From a virus, in the IMG/VR virus record IMGVR_UViG_3300042542_000516, positions 1-25,999 of that record: DNA of 25,999 nt, one strand, 5' to 3'. Of the stretch, positions 14,890 through 23,273 are shown in pieces; positions within the stretch are counted from its first letter, which is position 1, and each line of letters starts with the position of its first letter. Made by a program: the position numbers and the translations under genes. The notes beneath the pieces were generated by a model. The model was not told the origin of the DNA. It did no database searches and was given only the letters and a program-made list of their open reading frames with translations.

Positions 14890-16146
14890 ATGCCCATTTC
14901 CGAAGGCGTGCAGTCACGCATCGTCTACAAGGCCTACAGCAGCGGGTCGATCACGGCCAACAGTGAGCCGAACACCGCGACCGACCCCGGCACGTCCGGC
15001 GGCCAGGTGCTGCGGCGCGTGTCGTCGTCGCTGAACCTGGTGAAGGACAGCTATCAGTCCGAGGAAATCAGGACCGATCGGCAGATCGCGGACTTCCGCC
15101 ACGGGTTGCGGCGCGTCGAGGGCGCGATCTCGGGCGAGCTTTCGCCGTCCACCTATTTCGAGTTGCTCGTCGCCGCGCACCGCGACGCGGCGGTGTCGGC
15201 GCTGTCGCTGAGCAACACGCAGTTCACCAGCGTCACCAGCGACAGCTCGACCTCGGCCTTCGTCTTCACTGCGGGCGACCCGGTGACGAGCGGTCTGCGC
15301 GTCGGCGACATCATCCGCTTCACGAACCTCGCGACGACGGCGAACAACGATCGGAACTTCGTGATCCGGGCCTTCGGTGGCACGAGCAACCGCACGGTGA
15401 CGGTGTCGCCCGCTCCGACCACCGACGCGGTGGCGGATACCTCGTTCAACTTGTCGCGTCCCGGCAAGACCACCGTCGTCCCGGCCAGCAGCTTCACCTC
15501 GAGGAAATTCGGCATCGAGGAGTACCGTGAGGATCTCGACCTCTCGCGCCTGTTCACCGAATGTCGCGTGTCCGGCTATTCGCTGTCGCTCCCGGCCACC
15601 GGCCTCTCGACGGTGGAGATCCCGATCATGGGGCGCAACGCGGTGTCGCTGTCCGCCGGGTCCGCGCCCTACTTCACCGCTCCGACCGCCGCGACGACGA
15701 CCTCGGCCTGCGCTTCGGCCAACGGTCTGATCCTGTCGCCGGACGCCGGCTCGTCGCCGCTCGGCATCGTGACCGGCATCGACATCGCGCTCGATCTCGA
15801 AGCCGAGATGCAAGCGGTGATCAATCAGAACATCGCGCCCGAGATCTTCCTGGGCCGCGCGAATGTGACCGGCACGGTGTCGGCGTTCGTCGAGGACTTC
15901 GCCCTCTTCAATGCCTTCCTGAACGAGAGCGAGCTACAGCTGATCGTGCGCGTGGACAGCGGCTCGGCGGCGAACGCCGACGCCATCTGCATCTACCTGC
16001 CGCGCGTCAAGCTCGGCGGCGCGGACATGCCGCTGTCCGGCGCGAACGGTCAGACGATCTCGCTGCCGTTCCAGGCGCTCCGCTACACCGGCAGCGTGGC
16101 GGGCCGCGACACCACGACGATCCGCATCCACGACACGGCGGCCTGA
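14890..16146 (+). CDS. Major tail tube protein
   Basis: This 418-residue protein likely stacks as rings to form the tail tube. Landmarks are SSSLNLVKDSYQSEEIRTDR near residues 46-65, the GELSPSTYFELLVAAHRDAA region, a mid-domain (GDIIRFTNLATTANNDRNF) and the C-terminal QTISLPFQALRYTGSVAGRD. The segment beginning LNLVKDSYQSEEI is typical of phage tail tube proteins of this class. AAGGAG at 14877-14882, seven bases before the ATG, is a strong ribosome site, fitting the need for many copies. It is longer than the lambda gpV tube core (about 160 residues conserved), and residues about 105-190 probably form an inserted surface domain. Confidence 0.9.
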   Translation: MPISEGVQSRIVYKAYSSGSITANSEPNTATDPGTSGGQVLRRVSSSLNLVKDSYQSEEIRTDRQIADFRHGLRRVEGAISGELSPSTYFELLVAAHRDAAVSALSLSNTQFTSVTSDSSTSAFVFTAGDPVTSGLRVGDIIRFTNLATTANNDRNFVIRAFGGTSNRTVTVSPAPTTDAVADTSFNLSRPGKTTVVPASSFTSRKFGIEEYREDLDLSRLFTECRVSGYSLSLPATGLSTVEIPIMGRNAVSLSAGSAPYFTAPTAATTTSACASANGLILSPDAGSSPLGIVTGIDIALDLEAEMQAVINQNIAPEIFLGRANVTGTVSAFVEDFALFNAFLNESELQLIVRVDSGSAANADAICIYLPRVKLGGADMPLSGANGQTISLPFQALRYTGSVAGRDTTTIRIHDTAA

Positions 16147-16148
16147 GC

Positions 16149-16568
16149 ATGTCACGTTTCGCTGGTCTCGGCGCGTCGGTGGACAAGCCGACGCGCTGCT
16201 ATCTCTCGATCCCGGTCGCCGGTCGCCCGCCGCTGCTGTCGCGTGATGGCGATCCGGCGTACATCGACTGCCTGTCGCTCGACAGCCGCGAGGCGGGCGC
16301 GCAGCGTCGCGCATCCGCCATCGCGCGCCTCGACCGCCGCGCCGCGAAACTCACCGCCGATGACATCGAGGCCGAGCAGGTCGCGATGCTCGTCGCGCTC
16401 ATCACCGGCTGGCGGCTCTACTCGCTGGCCGGCGACCCGCTCGATGTCGAGTGCGACGAGGCGGCGAAGCGCGAACTGATGAGCGACCCGACATTCGCGT
16501 GGGTGCGCCGACAGGTCGAGGAGCACATAGGCGACCTGGGAAACTGGCTGAGCGCGACGGCGACCTGA
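16149..16568 (+). CDS. Tail assembly chaperone, short form (lambda gpG-like)
   Basis: A 139-residue protein between tail tube and tape measure. This is the fixed place of tail assembly chaperones, which bind the tape measure and help polymerise the tube. The N-terminal half is strand-rich (TRCYLSIPVAGRPPLL), and the C-terminal half is helical (ADDIEAEQVAMLVALITGWR). It ends DLGNWLSATAT. The slippery site GGGAAAC lies near its 3' end in the zero frame, so ribosomes that shift make the longer GT-type form. Lambda gpG has the same length (140 residues) and the same device. The ATG lies two bases after the tube gene stop. Confidence 0.9.
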   Translation: MSRFAGLGASVDKPTRCYLSIPVAGRPPLLSRDGDPAYIDCLSLDSREAGAQRRASAIARLDRRAAKLTADDIEAEQVAMLVALITGWRLYSLAGDPLDVECDEAAKRELMSDPTFAWVRRQVEEHIGDLGNWLSATAT

Positions 16569-16580
16569 TCGCCTTCGCGC
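16538..16580 (+). promoter_or_regulatory. Programmed -1 ribosomal frameshift site with stimulatory hairpin
   Basis: The heptamer GGGAAAC (16538-16544) is read in the zero frame as G GGA AAC, the X XXY YYZ pattern. Seven bases later a hairpin begins: GCGCGA (16552-16557) pairs with TCGCGC (16575-16580), and after one C-T mismatch GGCGA (16559-16563) pairs with TCGCC (16569-16573), leaving a five-base loop 16564-16568. The zero-frame stop TGA (16566-16568) sits in the loop. A -1 slip enters the frame that stays open to 16906. Confidence 0.92.
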
Positions 16581-16906
16581 GTCACCGTTTCGACCTCGAC
16601 CTGCCGCGCAAGGGCGGTCGCAAACGCGACCACCTGGAGAGTGTCGCGCGGCAGCTAGGACGCCGCCCTGTGGGCCTCGACGGGCCGCCGCTGCCTGCCT
16701 GGGGCGAGCACATCTGGTCGGCGTGGCTGGATCTCCACCAAGGTCGCCGCGTCGGCTTCAATGGCGCGGAGCCGCTGTCCTGGGCCGATCTCGATGCGTG
16801 GTCGAGGCTGACCGGCGCGGAGATGAGGCCGGATGAGGTGGCGCTTCTGATGCGGATAGATCGCGAGTTCTTCGCCGTGCGCGGCGAGATCGAGGGGAAG
16901 AAATGA
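16544..16906 (+). CDS. Tail assembly chaperone extension made by -1 frameshift (lambda gpT-like part)
   Basis: This frame is open from before the slippery site to 16906 and has no convincing start of its own; the ATG at 16451 is deep inside the other frame and has a poor N-terminus. It is best read as the continuation of the chaperone after AAC at 16542-16544: 132 residues from the first frame plus 120 from this one, 252 in all. The extension is helical and includes LSWADLDAWSRLTGAEMRPD, then EVALLMRIDREFFAVRGE, a pattern common in the second chaperone of phage tails. By analogy with lambda gpGT, this part should contact the tape measure and bring it to tube subunits. Its stop overlaps the tape measure start as ATGA. 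Confidence 0.88.
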   Translation: MAERDGDLIAFARHRFDLDLPRKGGRKRDHLESVARQLGRRPVGLDGPPLPAWGEHIWSAWLDLHQGRRVGFNGAEPLSWADLDAWSRLTGAEMRPDEVALLMRIDREFFAVRGEIEGKK

Positions 16907-18900
16907 TCAACGCGCCGAAGGAATCGATCCTCAAGGCTGGCCTCGACGCGAGCGATTACACGCGCGGCGCGCAGGAGATCGATCGGGCGAACGAGGCTAT
17001 GGCGTCGAGTGCCGCCGAGGTCGAGCGCGCGAACCTGACAGGCGCTCAGGCGCTTCAGGCGTTCGAGGAGGCCGAGCGTCGGTCGGCCAAGGCGAAGAAC
17101 GAACTCGCGCGCTCTCAGAAGCTGATCGCAGAGGCCGTTCAGCGCGGCGCGATTACTGAAGAAGACGCAGCGGCGAAGAACGCCGCCGCTCAGGCGCGAT
17201 ACGAACAGGCGCTTGTCCGAACGTCCGAGCAGACGCGCCGCACATCGACCTCTCAGGAGGAAATGACGCGGACCATCGTGTCGTCTGCGGCGAGCATGGA
17301 CCGCCTCCAGGCATCGCTCGACAAGGGCTTCGCGTCTCAACTGCGCTACGAGCAGATCGTGGACCGCGTCAACTCCGCGATGGAGCGCGGTCGCATCTCG
17401 CAGGAGCGCGGCGCGCAGATCATCAGCCTCGCGCAGCAGCGATACATGGCGGCTGCGACGGCGACGGCGGGGCTCGGCGCGGCCACCGCTGCCGCTGCGA
17501 CGTCGGGTCGGAACTTCGGCGCGGTCGCGCAGCAGGCCGGCTATCAGATCGGCGACTTCGCCTCTCAGGTCGCCTCGGGCGGCTCGGCGGTAACGGCGTT
17601 TGTCCAGCAGGGCTCGCAGATGCTCGGCATGTTCGGCATGTTCGGCGCGGTCGCCGGCGCGGCGCTGGCTATCGGCGGCGTGGCCTATCAGATGTGGGCG
17701 GCGCGGGATGCGGCGAAGGCGACGAAATCCGAAATCGAGTCTCTCACCGATGCAATCAAGAAGTTCAACGACGAGGCCGCCGAAAGGTCTCTTGGAGATC
17801 CCGGAGATCGCGCACGGCGGCGGCTCGCGGAGCTTGAGGGGCAGCTTCGAGAAGCTCAGGCCATTCGCGACGCTCTCATTCAGCAGGGCATCGGCGGCAT
17901 GGGCGACGAGTTCGGCGCGGCTGCTATGGTCGGCGCAACTCAACCCGCAATCCTTGAGGCACAGATCAAGGCACTGCGAGAGCAGATCCCGATATATGAT
18001 CAACTGCGAAAGGCCGCAGCAGATCGGACGCAGGAAGAGCGCGAGCAGGGATGGCAGCTTGACGGCATCCTTGAGAAGCAGCGCGAGCGTCGGCGCATAG
18101 AGGAAGAGGCCATCCGCGCGCGCGAGGAAGCGTCGAAGCGCCTTCTCGCCGACGTCACCTCCCTCGAAAACACCCTCGACCCGCTGACCGCCGCGACCCG
18201 CCGCTGGGCTGACCAGCAGGCGCTGCTGGCCCAGGCGCTCGACGCGGCGATCATCAGCCAGGAGCGATACAACGAGCTGGTCGCGATGTCGGACGAGGCA
18301 TTCCGAAAGGCCACCGAGAAGCAGACCGAATACCTGACCGGCATCGAGCGCCAGACGCGCCAGAACGAGAACCTAGCGCGCGATCTGGGCTTCACGTTCC
18401 AGTCCGCTTTCGAGGACGCGATCCTGCGCGGCGAGAAGCTGCGCGGCGTGCTGGCCGGGATCGCGCAGGATCTCGCGCGCATCGTGATGCGGCAGACGGT
18501 GACGGAACCAATGGCAAGGCTTGTCATGGGCGGGTTATCTGCCGCGTCCTCATGGCTATTCGGTGGGGCTCCCGGCGACATTCGCGGGCCGGGCGGATCG
18601 ACCAGCATTCCGTTCGGCGGGCCTCGTGCTCTCGGCGGGCCGGTCGAGGCGGGCAGTGCTTATCTGGTCGGTGAGCAGGGGCCGGAACTGTTCATGCCGG
18701 CGCAGTCGGGCCGCATCATCCCGAACGGCCAGACGGGCGGCACCGTGGTCAACCAGACCATCAACATCAGCGTCGGCGTCGCGCAGACCGTCCGCGCCGA
18801 GATCGCCGCGCTCATGCCAGCGATCAAGCGCCAGACCGTCGACGCTGTCGCCGATGCGCGAATGCGCGGCGGCAGCTTCGCCGCTGCGATGGGGACCTGA
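16903..18900 (+). CDS. Tail tape measure protein
   Basis: This 665-residue protein sets tail length and is threaded inside the tail tube. Residues 1 to about 200 are helical with long charged, alanine-rich coiled segments. GRNFGAVAQQAGYQIGDF and the following glycine-rich stretch are common tape-measure features, and a hydrophobic segment covers about 239-265 (LGMFGMFGAVAGAALAIGG). A second coiled region spans about 275-420. The C-terminus has ALGGPVEAGSAYLVGEQGPE near residue 577, typical of the family. On the usual relation of roughly 0.15 nm per residue, the tail would be near 100 nm. It starts in an ATGA overlap with the chaperone frame. Confidence 0.95.
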   Translation: MINAPKESILKAGLDASDYTRGAQEIDRANEAMASSAAEVERANLTGAQALQAFEEAERRSAKAKNELARSQKLIAEAVQRGAITEEDAAAKNAAAQARYEQALVRTSEQTRRTSTSQEEMTRTIVSSAASMDRLQASLDKGFASQLRYEQIVDRVNSAMERGRISQERGAQIISLAQQRYMAAATATAGLGAATAAAATSGRNFGAVAQQAGYQIGDFASQVASGGSAVTAFVQQGSQMLGMFGMFGAVAGAALAIGGVAYQMWAARDAAKATKSEIESLTDAIKKFNDEAAERSLGDPGDRARRRLAELEGQLREAQAIRDALIQQGIGGMGDEFGAAAMVGATQPAILEAQIKALREQIPIYDQLRKAAADRTQEEREQGWQLDGILEKQRERRRIEEEAIRAREEASKRLLADVTSLENTLDPLTAATRRWADQQALLAQALDAAIISQERYNELVAMSDEAFRKATEKQTEYLTGIERQTRQNENLARDLGFTFQSAFEDAILRGEKLRGVLAGIAQDLARIVMRQTVTEPMARLVMGGLSAASSWLFGGAPGDIRGPGGSTSIPFGGPRALGGPVEAGSAYLVGEQGPELFMPAQSGRIIPNGQTGGTVVNQTINISVGVAQTVRAEIAALMPAIKRQTVDAVADARMRGGSFAAAMGT

Positions 18901-18903
18901 CCG

Positions 18904-19506
18904 ATGCCGATCTCGTATCCGATCGCGCTCCCGACCTCCGGCGGCTATGCGGCCGTCGAGTTCCGCGCGAGCAACGTCGTGGGCGTCTCGACCTCGCCGT
19001 TCACGCTGCAGCAGCAGCTCGTCCGCCATCAGGGCGCGCGGTGGGAGGCGGACGTTACGATCGCCGAAATGGAACGTCCGGCGGCCGAGGAATGGATCGC
19101 TGCGCTGACCTCGCTCCGCGGCGCCTGGGGCACGTTCCGGCTGGGCGACCCGGGCGGCGCCACGCCGCGCGGAACCTGGGCCGGAACGCCACTGGTCAAG
19201 GGCGGCTCGCAGACCGGCGAGACGCTGCTCGTTGACGGCTTCTCTGCCGGCGCCACCGTCAAGGCGGGCGACTACCTGCAGGTCGGCGACCGGCTCTACA
19301 AGATCCTGGTCGACGCCACCGAGGCCGCCGGCGAGATCACGCTCGACATCTGGCCGCGCCTGCGCGAGAGCCCCGCCGACAACGCGGTCGTCACCACATC
19401 GAACGCCAGGGGCCTTTTCCGGCTCGCTGGCAATCAAAGCGGCTGGAGCCTTCAGGGCGCTGGCCTCCGCTACTCCATCGCCTTCGGCGCGGTCGAGGCG
19501 ATCTAA
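18904..19506 (+). CDS. Distal tail protein, lambda gpM-like position
   Basis: A 200-residue protein directly after the tape measure, the slot of the distal tail or minor tail protein that starts tail-tip assembly. Visible landmarks are ALTSLRGAWGTFRLGDPGG (about 67-85), GDYLQVGDRLYKILVDATE (about 121-139), and a closing SGWSLQGAGLRYSIAFGAVE. The DYLQVGDRLYKIL and following ITLDIWPRLRE segments recur in siphovirus proteins at this position. Fold and role are inferred from these and the gene order. The ATG follows the tape measure stop by three bases, with GGGGA at 18891-18895 upstream. The stop overlaps the next start as TAATG. Confidence 0.8.
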   Translation: MPISYPIALPTSGGYAAVEFRASNVVGVSTSPFTLQQQLVRHQGARWEADVTIAEMERPAAEEWIAALTSLRGAWGTFRLGDPGGATPRGTWAGTPLVKGGSQTGETLLVDGFSAGATVKAGDYLQVGDRLYKILVDATEAAGEITLDIWPRLRESPADNAVVTTSNARGLFRLAGNQSGWSLQGAGLRYSIAFGAVEAI

Positions 19507-20060
19507 TGGCGCGCGACCTCACCGCCAGCGTCATCACGCAGCTGCAGGCCGCCTCCGTCGAAGTCGGCATCCTGTTCGAGGGCGAGTTCGCATCGGGATG
19601 GGTCCGGCTCTGGTCCGGCATCGGCACCCTGTCCTGGGACAGCAAGACCTGGACCGGCACCGGCAATCTGCTGGGCATCAGCGGCATCGACGAGACCGCC
19701 GAGGTCCGCGCCTCGGGGATGACGGTCTCGCTCTCCGGCGTGCCGTCGGACCTCCTGTCCGCCGCGCTTGGCGATGCGCGCTCGGGCCGCATCGGCCGGG
19801 TCTACCTCGCGTTCTTCTCCGGCGGCAGCATCGTGGCCGATCCGATCCTCCAGTTCGAGGGCCGCCTTGACGTTCCGGCGATCGAGGATGGTCCCGAAAC
19901 GGCCACGATCTCGATCAGCTACGAGAGCGAGCTGATCGACCTTGAGCGCGCCCGCGAGCGCCGGTATACGCCCGAGGATCAGGCGATCGACTTCCCGGGC
20001 GACCTCGGGTTCGATTACGTGGCAAGCCTGCAGGATGCGCAGATCACATGGGGCCGCTGA
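19506..20060 (+). CDS. Minor tail protein, lambda gpL-like position
   Basis: A 184-residue, strand-rich protein. Landmarks are VGILFEGEFASGWVRLWSG (about 20-38), a mid-region ending GMTVSLSGVPSDLLSAAL, and the C-terminus RYTPEDQAIDFPGDLGFDYV (about 153-172). The last pattern, a short basic-aromatic start then a proline/glycine turn before the end, recurs in tail-tip proteins between the distal tail protein and the peptidase-like protein. No catalytic motif is seen, and no iron-sulphur cysteines are present as there are in lambda gpL, so homology to it is not claimed. Start and stop overlap neighbours (TAATG and TGATG). Confidence 0.75.
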   Translation: MARDLTASVITQLQAASVEVGILFEGEFASGWVRLWSGIGTLSWDSKTWTGTGNLLGISGIDETAEVRASGMTVSLSGVPSDLLSAALGDARSGRIGRVYLAFFSGGSIVADPILQFEGRLDVPAIEDGPETATISISYESELIDLERARERRYTPEDQAIDFPGDLGFDYVASLQDAQITWGR

Positions 20061-20473
20061 TGCTGACCCGCCGCGAAGACTGGCCCTCCCGCCTCGCCGC
20101 CGCGCTGGAAGAGGCGCGCGACAAGCCGTTCAAGTGGGGCTCGCATGACTGCGGCCTGTTCGCCGCGGACTGCGTGCTGGCCATGACCGACACCGACCCG
20201 GCAGCGCTCTACCGCGGCCAATACGTCGACGAGGCCGGAGCACGCGACACGCTGTGGCTGATCTCCGGCGGCGGCCTGCGCGCTGCGTGGACGAAGGCGC
20301 TCGGCCCGGCGATGAACAACGTCCGCATGGCGAAGCGCGGCGATGTCGTGCTGGTGGAGGTCGGCGGCGTCGAGGCGACCGGCGTGGTCGTGGGGTCGCG
20401 CGTGGCGTGCCTGAGCGAAGCGGGCCTTGCCATGGTGCCCGCGCACCGCATCGTCGCTGCGTGGAGCGTCTGA
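20060..20473 (+). CDS. Phage tail-tip cysteine-peptidase-like protein (DUF6950 / NlpC/P60-like)
   Basis: A 137-residue protein with the motif KWGSHDCGLFAADCV (about 24-38), in which the first cysteine is the candidate nucleophile. A GDVVLVEVGG segment follows, and VPAHRIVAAWSV ends the protein. This layout resembles NlpC/P60-like proteins next to tail-tip genes, at the position of lambda gpK, and suggests a role in tail tip assembly or cell-wall cutting during entry. The catalytic histidine cannot be fixed from sequence alone; H in VPAHRI or the SHDC histidine could serve. ATG at 20060 was chosen for the TGATG overlap; ATG at 20048 in the same frame is an alternative giving 141 residues. Confidence 0.8.
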   Translation: MLTRREDWPSRLAAALEEARDKPFKWGSHDCGLFAADCVLAMTDTDPAALYRGQYVDEAGARDTLWLISGGGLRAAWTKALGPAMNNVRMAKRGDVVLVEVGGVEATGVVVGSRVACLSEAGLAMVPAHRIVAAWSV

Positions 20474-20474
20474 A

Positions 20475-23273
20475 ATGGCATTCATCGCACCGGTGATCGC
20501 AGCCGCAGTGACGGGCGGCAGCCTCGGGTCGGCGCTGATCTCTGCTGGCATCGGGCTCGTCGCGTCGATCACGCTGACCTCGATTGCCGGGTCCGTGTTC
20601 CGCCCGAAACAGCCAAAGCTCTCCGACCCGTTCGCAGGCGCGCAGCGCACGCAGTCCGTGAGGCAAGCGATCACGCCGTGGCGCGTCGTCTACGGCCAAG
20701 TCCGCACCGGCGGCGCCATCACCTTCCTGCACACGACCGACGGCAATTCGCGCCTGCATCTCATCATCACGCTGGCCGGTCACGAGGTCGAGGAGATCGG
20801 AGACATCTACTTCGATGACGAGGTCGTGCCGCTCGACGTGAACGGCAACGCCACCGGCCGGTATGCGGGCTATGTGCGGATCAAGAAGGCCCTCGGCACC
20901 GACGCGCAGACCGCATTCGCAGACCTGATCGCCGAGGCGTCCGACAAATGGACCGCCGACCACCGGCAGCGCGGCAGGGCCTGCATCTATGTCCGGCTGA
21001 CCCACAATTCAGATCTGTTCGCATCCGGCATTCCGAACATCACGGCCATCGTGAAGGGCAAGAAGGTCTACGATCCTCGGACCGCGACAACGGCTTGGAG
21101 CGCCAACGCGGCGCTCTGCCTGGCCGACTACCTAACCGACCCGATACGCGGCCTGGGCGTGGACTACGCGACGCGCATCGACGAAGCCGATCTGATCGCC
21201 GCCGCGAATGTGTGCGACGAGAACGTGACGCTGGCCGCCGGCGGCACCGAAGACCGCTACACCTGCAACGGCACGTTCGAGGCCTCGGAGCGCCCGCGCG
21301 ACATCATCGCTTCCATGACCGGCGCAATGGCTGGCCGCGCGTCGTTTATCGGCGGCCGGTGGTCGATCTTCGCTGGCGCGTACACCGCGCCGAGCATCAC
21401 CCTCACCGAAGCCGATTTGCGCGGCCCGATCCGCGTGTCCTCGCGGCTGTCGCGACGCGAGCTGGCGAACGGGGTCAAGGGCACGTTCGTGTCGCCCGAC
21501 AACAAATGGCAGTCCAGCGACTTCCCGCCCGTAACCAGCTCGACCGGCTACACCGAGGACGGCGACGAGCGACTGTGGCGCGACATCGACTTGCCCTTCA
21601 CGACCTCGGCCGCGACCGCGCAGCGCATCGCGCGCATCGAGCTTCGCAAGGCCCGGCAGCAGATCAGCGTGCAACTGCAGGCCAAGTTGACGGCCTATCG
21701 CCTCGTTCCAGGCGACACCGTCGCCATCACGAACACGCGCCTGGGCTGGACCGCGAAAGCCTTCGAGGTCACCGGCCTGCGCTTCGTGGCCGCCGACGAC
21801 GGCAGCCTCGGCGTCGACCTGACGCTGCGCGAAACGGCCTCGACCGTCTACGACTGGACTGCCGCGACCGACGAGGTCGACGTCGATCCCGCGCCAGACA
21901 CCGAGCTTCCGAACCCGTTCTCGATCTCAGCACCGGCCACGCTGACGCTTGCCTCGGGCGATGCCGAGATCCTTGAACTGTCCGAGGGCTCCGTCCTGTC
22001 GCGGATCAAGGCCACGTGGACCGCGCCGAGCGACGCCAGGATCGCCAACTACGAGTTGGCCTGGAAGAAGTCCACCGAGAGCACCTGGGACAGCGTCCTG
22101 TCGTCGTCCTCCGTCACCGTCGGCTACATCTCGCCGGTCGAGGACGGAACCGCATACGACGTGCGTGTCCGGTCGATCTCGGGGCTTGGCGTGGTCAGCG
22201 GATGGGTCACCGTCACCGGCCACGTCGTCGTCGGCAAGACCGCAACGCCGCCCCGCCCCGACACGTTCCAAGTCGCGCGCATCGCCGACGGCACGCGGCG
22301 GTTCACGTGGTCGCTGGCATCTGTGCCGGCGGACGTCCGCTCTGGCGGCGGCTACCGCATCCGCTACAAGGCATCGTCGACGACCGACTGGTCCAGCATG
22401 ACCGCGCTTCACGACGGCCTGTTGATTTCGTCGCCATACGAGACGGCCGATCTTGCCTCGGGCACCTACTGGTTCGCGATCAAGACGGTCGACAGCAGCG
22501 GCAACGAAAGCACGTCCGCCACGTTCATCAACTCGGCCGTCCTTGGCGACCCGCCGCTGCGCGACGTTCTGGTTCAGCGGATCGAGCAGTCGCTCGCATG
22601 GCCCGGCGCGAAGACGTCGTGCTTCCTGGACACCGACAACGCGCTTCATGCGACGTCGTCGCAGAACTGGTCGAACCTCCCGTCCGCGTGGTCGAGCCTT
22701 CCCGCGACGTGGGACAACATTTTGACGAACAACAGCCCGATCCGCTACGAGACCGCCGTCATCGACCTCGGGGCCGACGTGACATTCACGCCGCTGGTCA
22801 CCGCCGTGGCGAACGGCACGACGACCCTGGAAATGAAGACCGGCACGCAGGCCGACGGCACCGTGGTCGGCTCGTGGGTCTCGCTGGCGCTGGTCGAGGG
22901 CAAGCGCTACGTCCAGATCCGCGTGAGCGTGGCCGACACCACGCCGGTCCTGTCGGGCTTGACTACGATCATCTCGTCGTCCTCGTACACGGACACATAC
23001 GAGGACGTGAACACCGCCACCGAAACGGCGTCGTGGTTCTCATCGGTCGCCGCCGGGCATTTCAAGATCGGGGCGCGCGGCCAGCTCGCGGCGATCTCGA
23101 CGGCCCGTATCCTCGCGCTGCAGAACGTGGGGGCGGGTTGGTCGTGGGAACTTATCTCGAAGACCCAGACCGTCAACGGGGAGCCTGCCGCAGAGTTCAA
23201 GATTTACAACTCGTCAAATACTCTCGCAAATGCTACTGTTGACATCGAACTGAGAGGGCCGCAGGCGTCATGA
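20475..23273 (+). CDS. Tail tip / host specificity protein (lambda gpJ-like) with fibronectin type III domains
   Basis: This 932-residue protein forms the tail tip and contacts the host. Residues about 3-37 are a hydrophobic Ala/Gly/Ile/Leu stretch unlike most J proteins; it may replace the missing separate gpI-like gene. Hub domains follow (TPWRVVYGQVRTGGAITFLH, IPNITAIVKGKKVYDPRTAT, and YLTDPIRGLGVDYATRIDEA), all standard J-family segments. Two FnIII-like domains lie at about 482-590 and 593-690 (RIANYELAWKKSTESTWDSV; GGGYRIRYKASSTTDWSSM). Residues from about 695 form a beta-rich C-terminal part with YETAVIDLGADVTFTPLVTA, which may be a carbohydrate-binding domain. The start follows the preceding stop by one base. 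Confidence 0.93.
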   Translation: MAFIAPVIAAAVTGGSLGSALISAGIGLVASITLTSIAGSVFRPKQPKLSDPFAGAQRTQSVRQAITPWRVVYGQVRTGGAITFLHTTDGNSRLHLIITLAGHEVEEIGDIYFDDEVVPLDVNGNATGRYAGYVRIKKALGTDAQTAFADLIAEASDKWTADHRQRGRACIYVRLTHNSDLFASGIPNITAIVKGKKVYDPRTATTAWSANAALCLADYLTDPIRGLGVDYATRIDEADLIAAANVCDENVTLAAGGTEDRYTCNGTFEASERPRDIIASMTGAMAGRASFIGGRWSIFAGAYTAPSITLTEADLRGPIRVSSRLSRRELANGVKGTFVSPDNKWQSSDFPPVTSSTGYTEDGDERLWRDIDLPFTTSAATAQRIARIELRKARQQISVQLQAKLTAYRLVPGDTVAITNTRLGWTAKAFEVTGLRFVAADDGSLGVDLTLRETASTVYDWTAATDEVDVDPAPDTELPNPFSISAPATLTLASGDAEILELSEGSVLSRIKATWTAPSDARIANYELAWKKSTESTWDSVLSSSSVTVGYISPVEDGTAYDVRVRSISGLGVVSGWVTVTGHVVVGKTATPPRPDTFQVARIADGTRRFTWSLASVPADVRSGGGYRIRYKASSTTDWSSMTALHDGLLISSPYETADLASGTYWFAIKTVDSSGNESTSATFINSAVLGDPPLRDVLVQRIEQSLAWPGAKTSCFLDTDNALHATSSQNWSNLPSAWSSLPATWDNILTNNSPIRYETAVIDLGADVTFTPLVTAVANGTTTLEMKTGTQADGTVVGSWVSLALVEGKRYVQIRVSVADTTPVLSGLTTIISSSSYTDTYEDVNTATETASWFSSVAAGHFKIGARGQLAAISTARILALQNVGAGWSWELISKTQTVNGEPAAEFKIYNSSNTLANATVDIELRGPQAS

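Noticed and set aside
16451-16543. Independent ATG start at 16451 for the second chaperone part
   Set aside because: It would give an Arg-rich junk N-terminus inside the first chaperone, has no ribosome site, and the slippery heptamer explains the frame entry.
16582-18003. Minus-strand frame of 473 codons opposite the tape measure
   Set aside because: Shadow of a clear tape measure gene; no ribosome site or domain seen.
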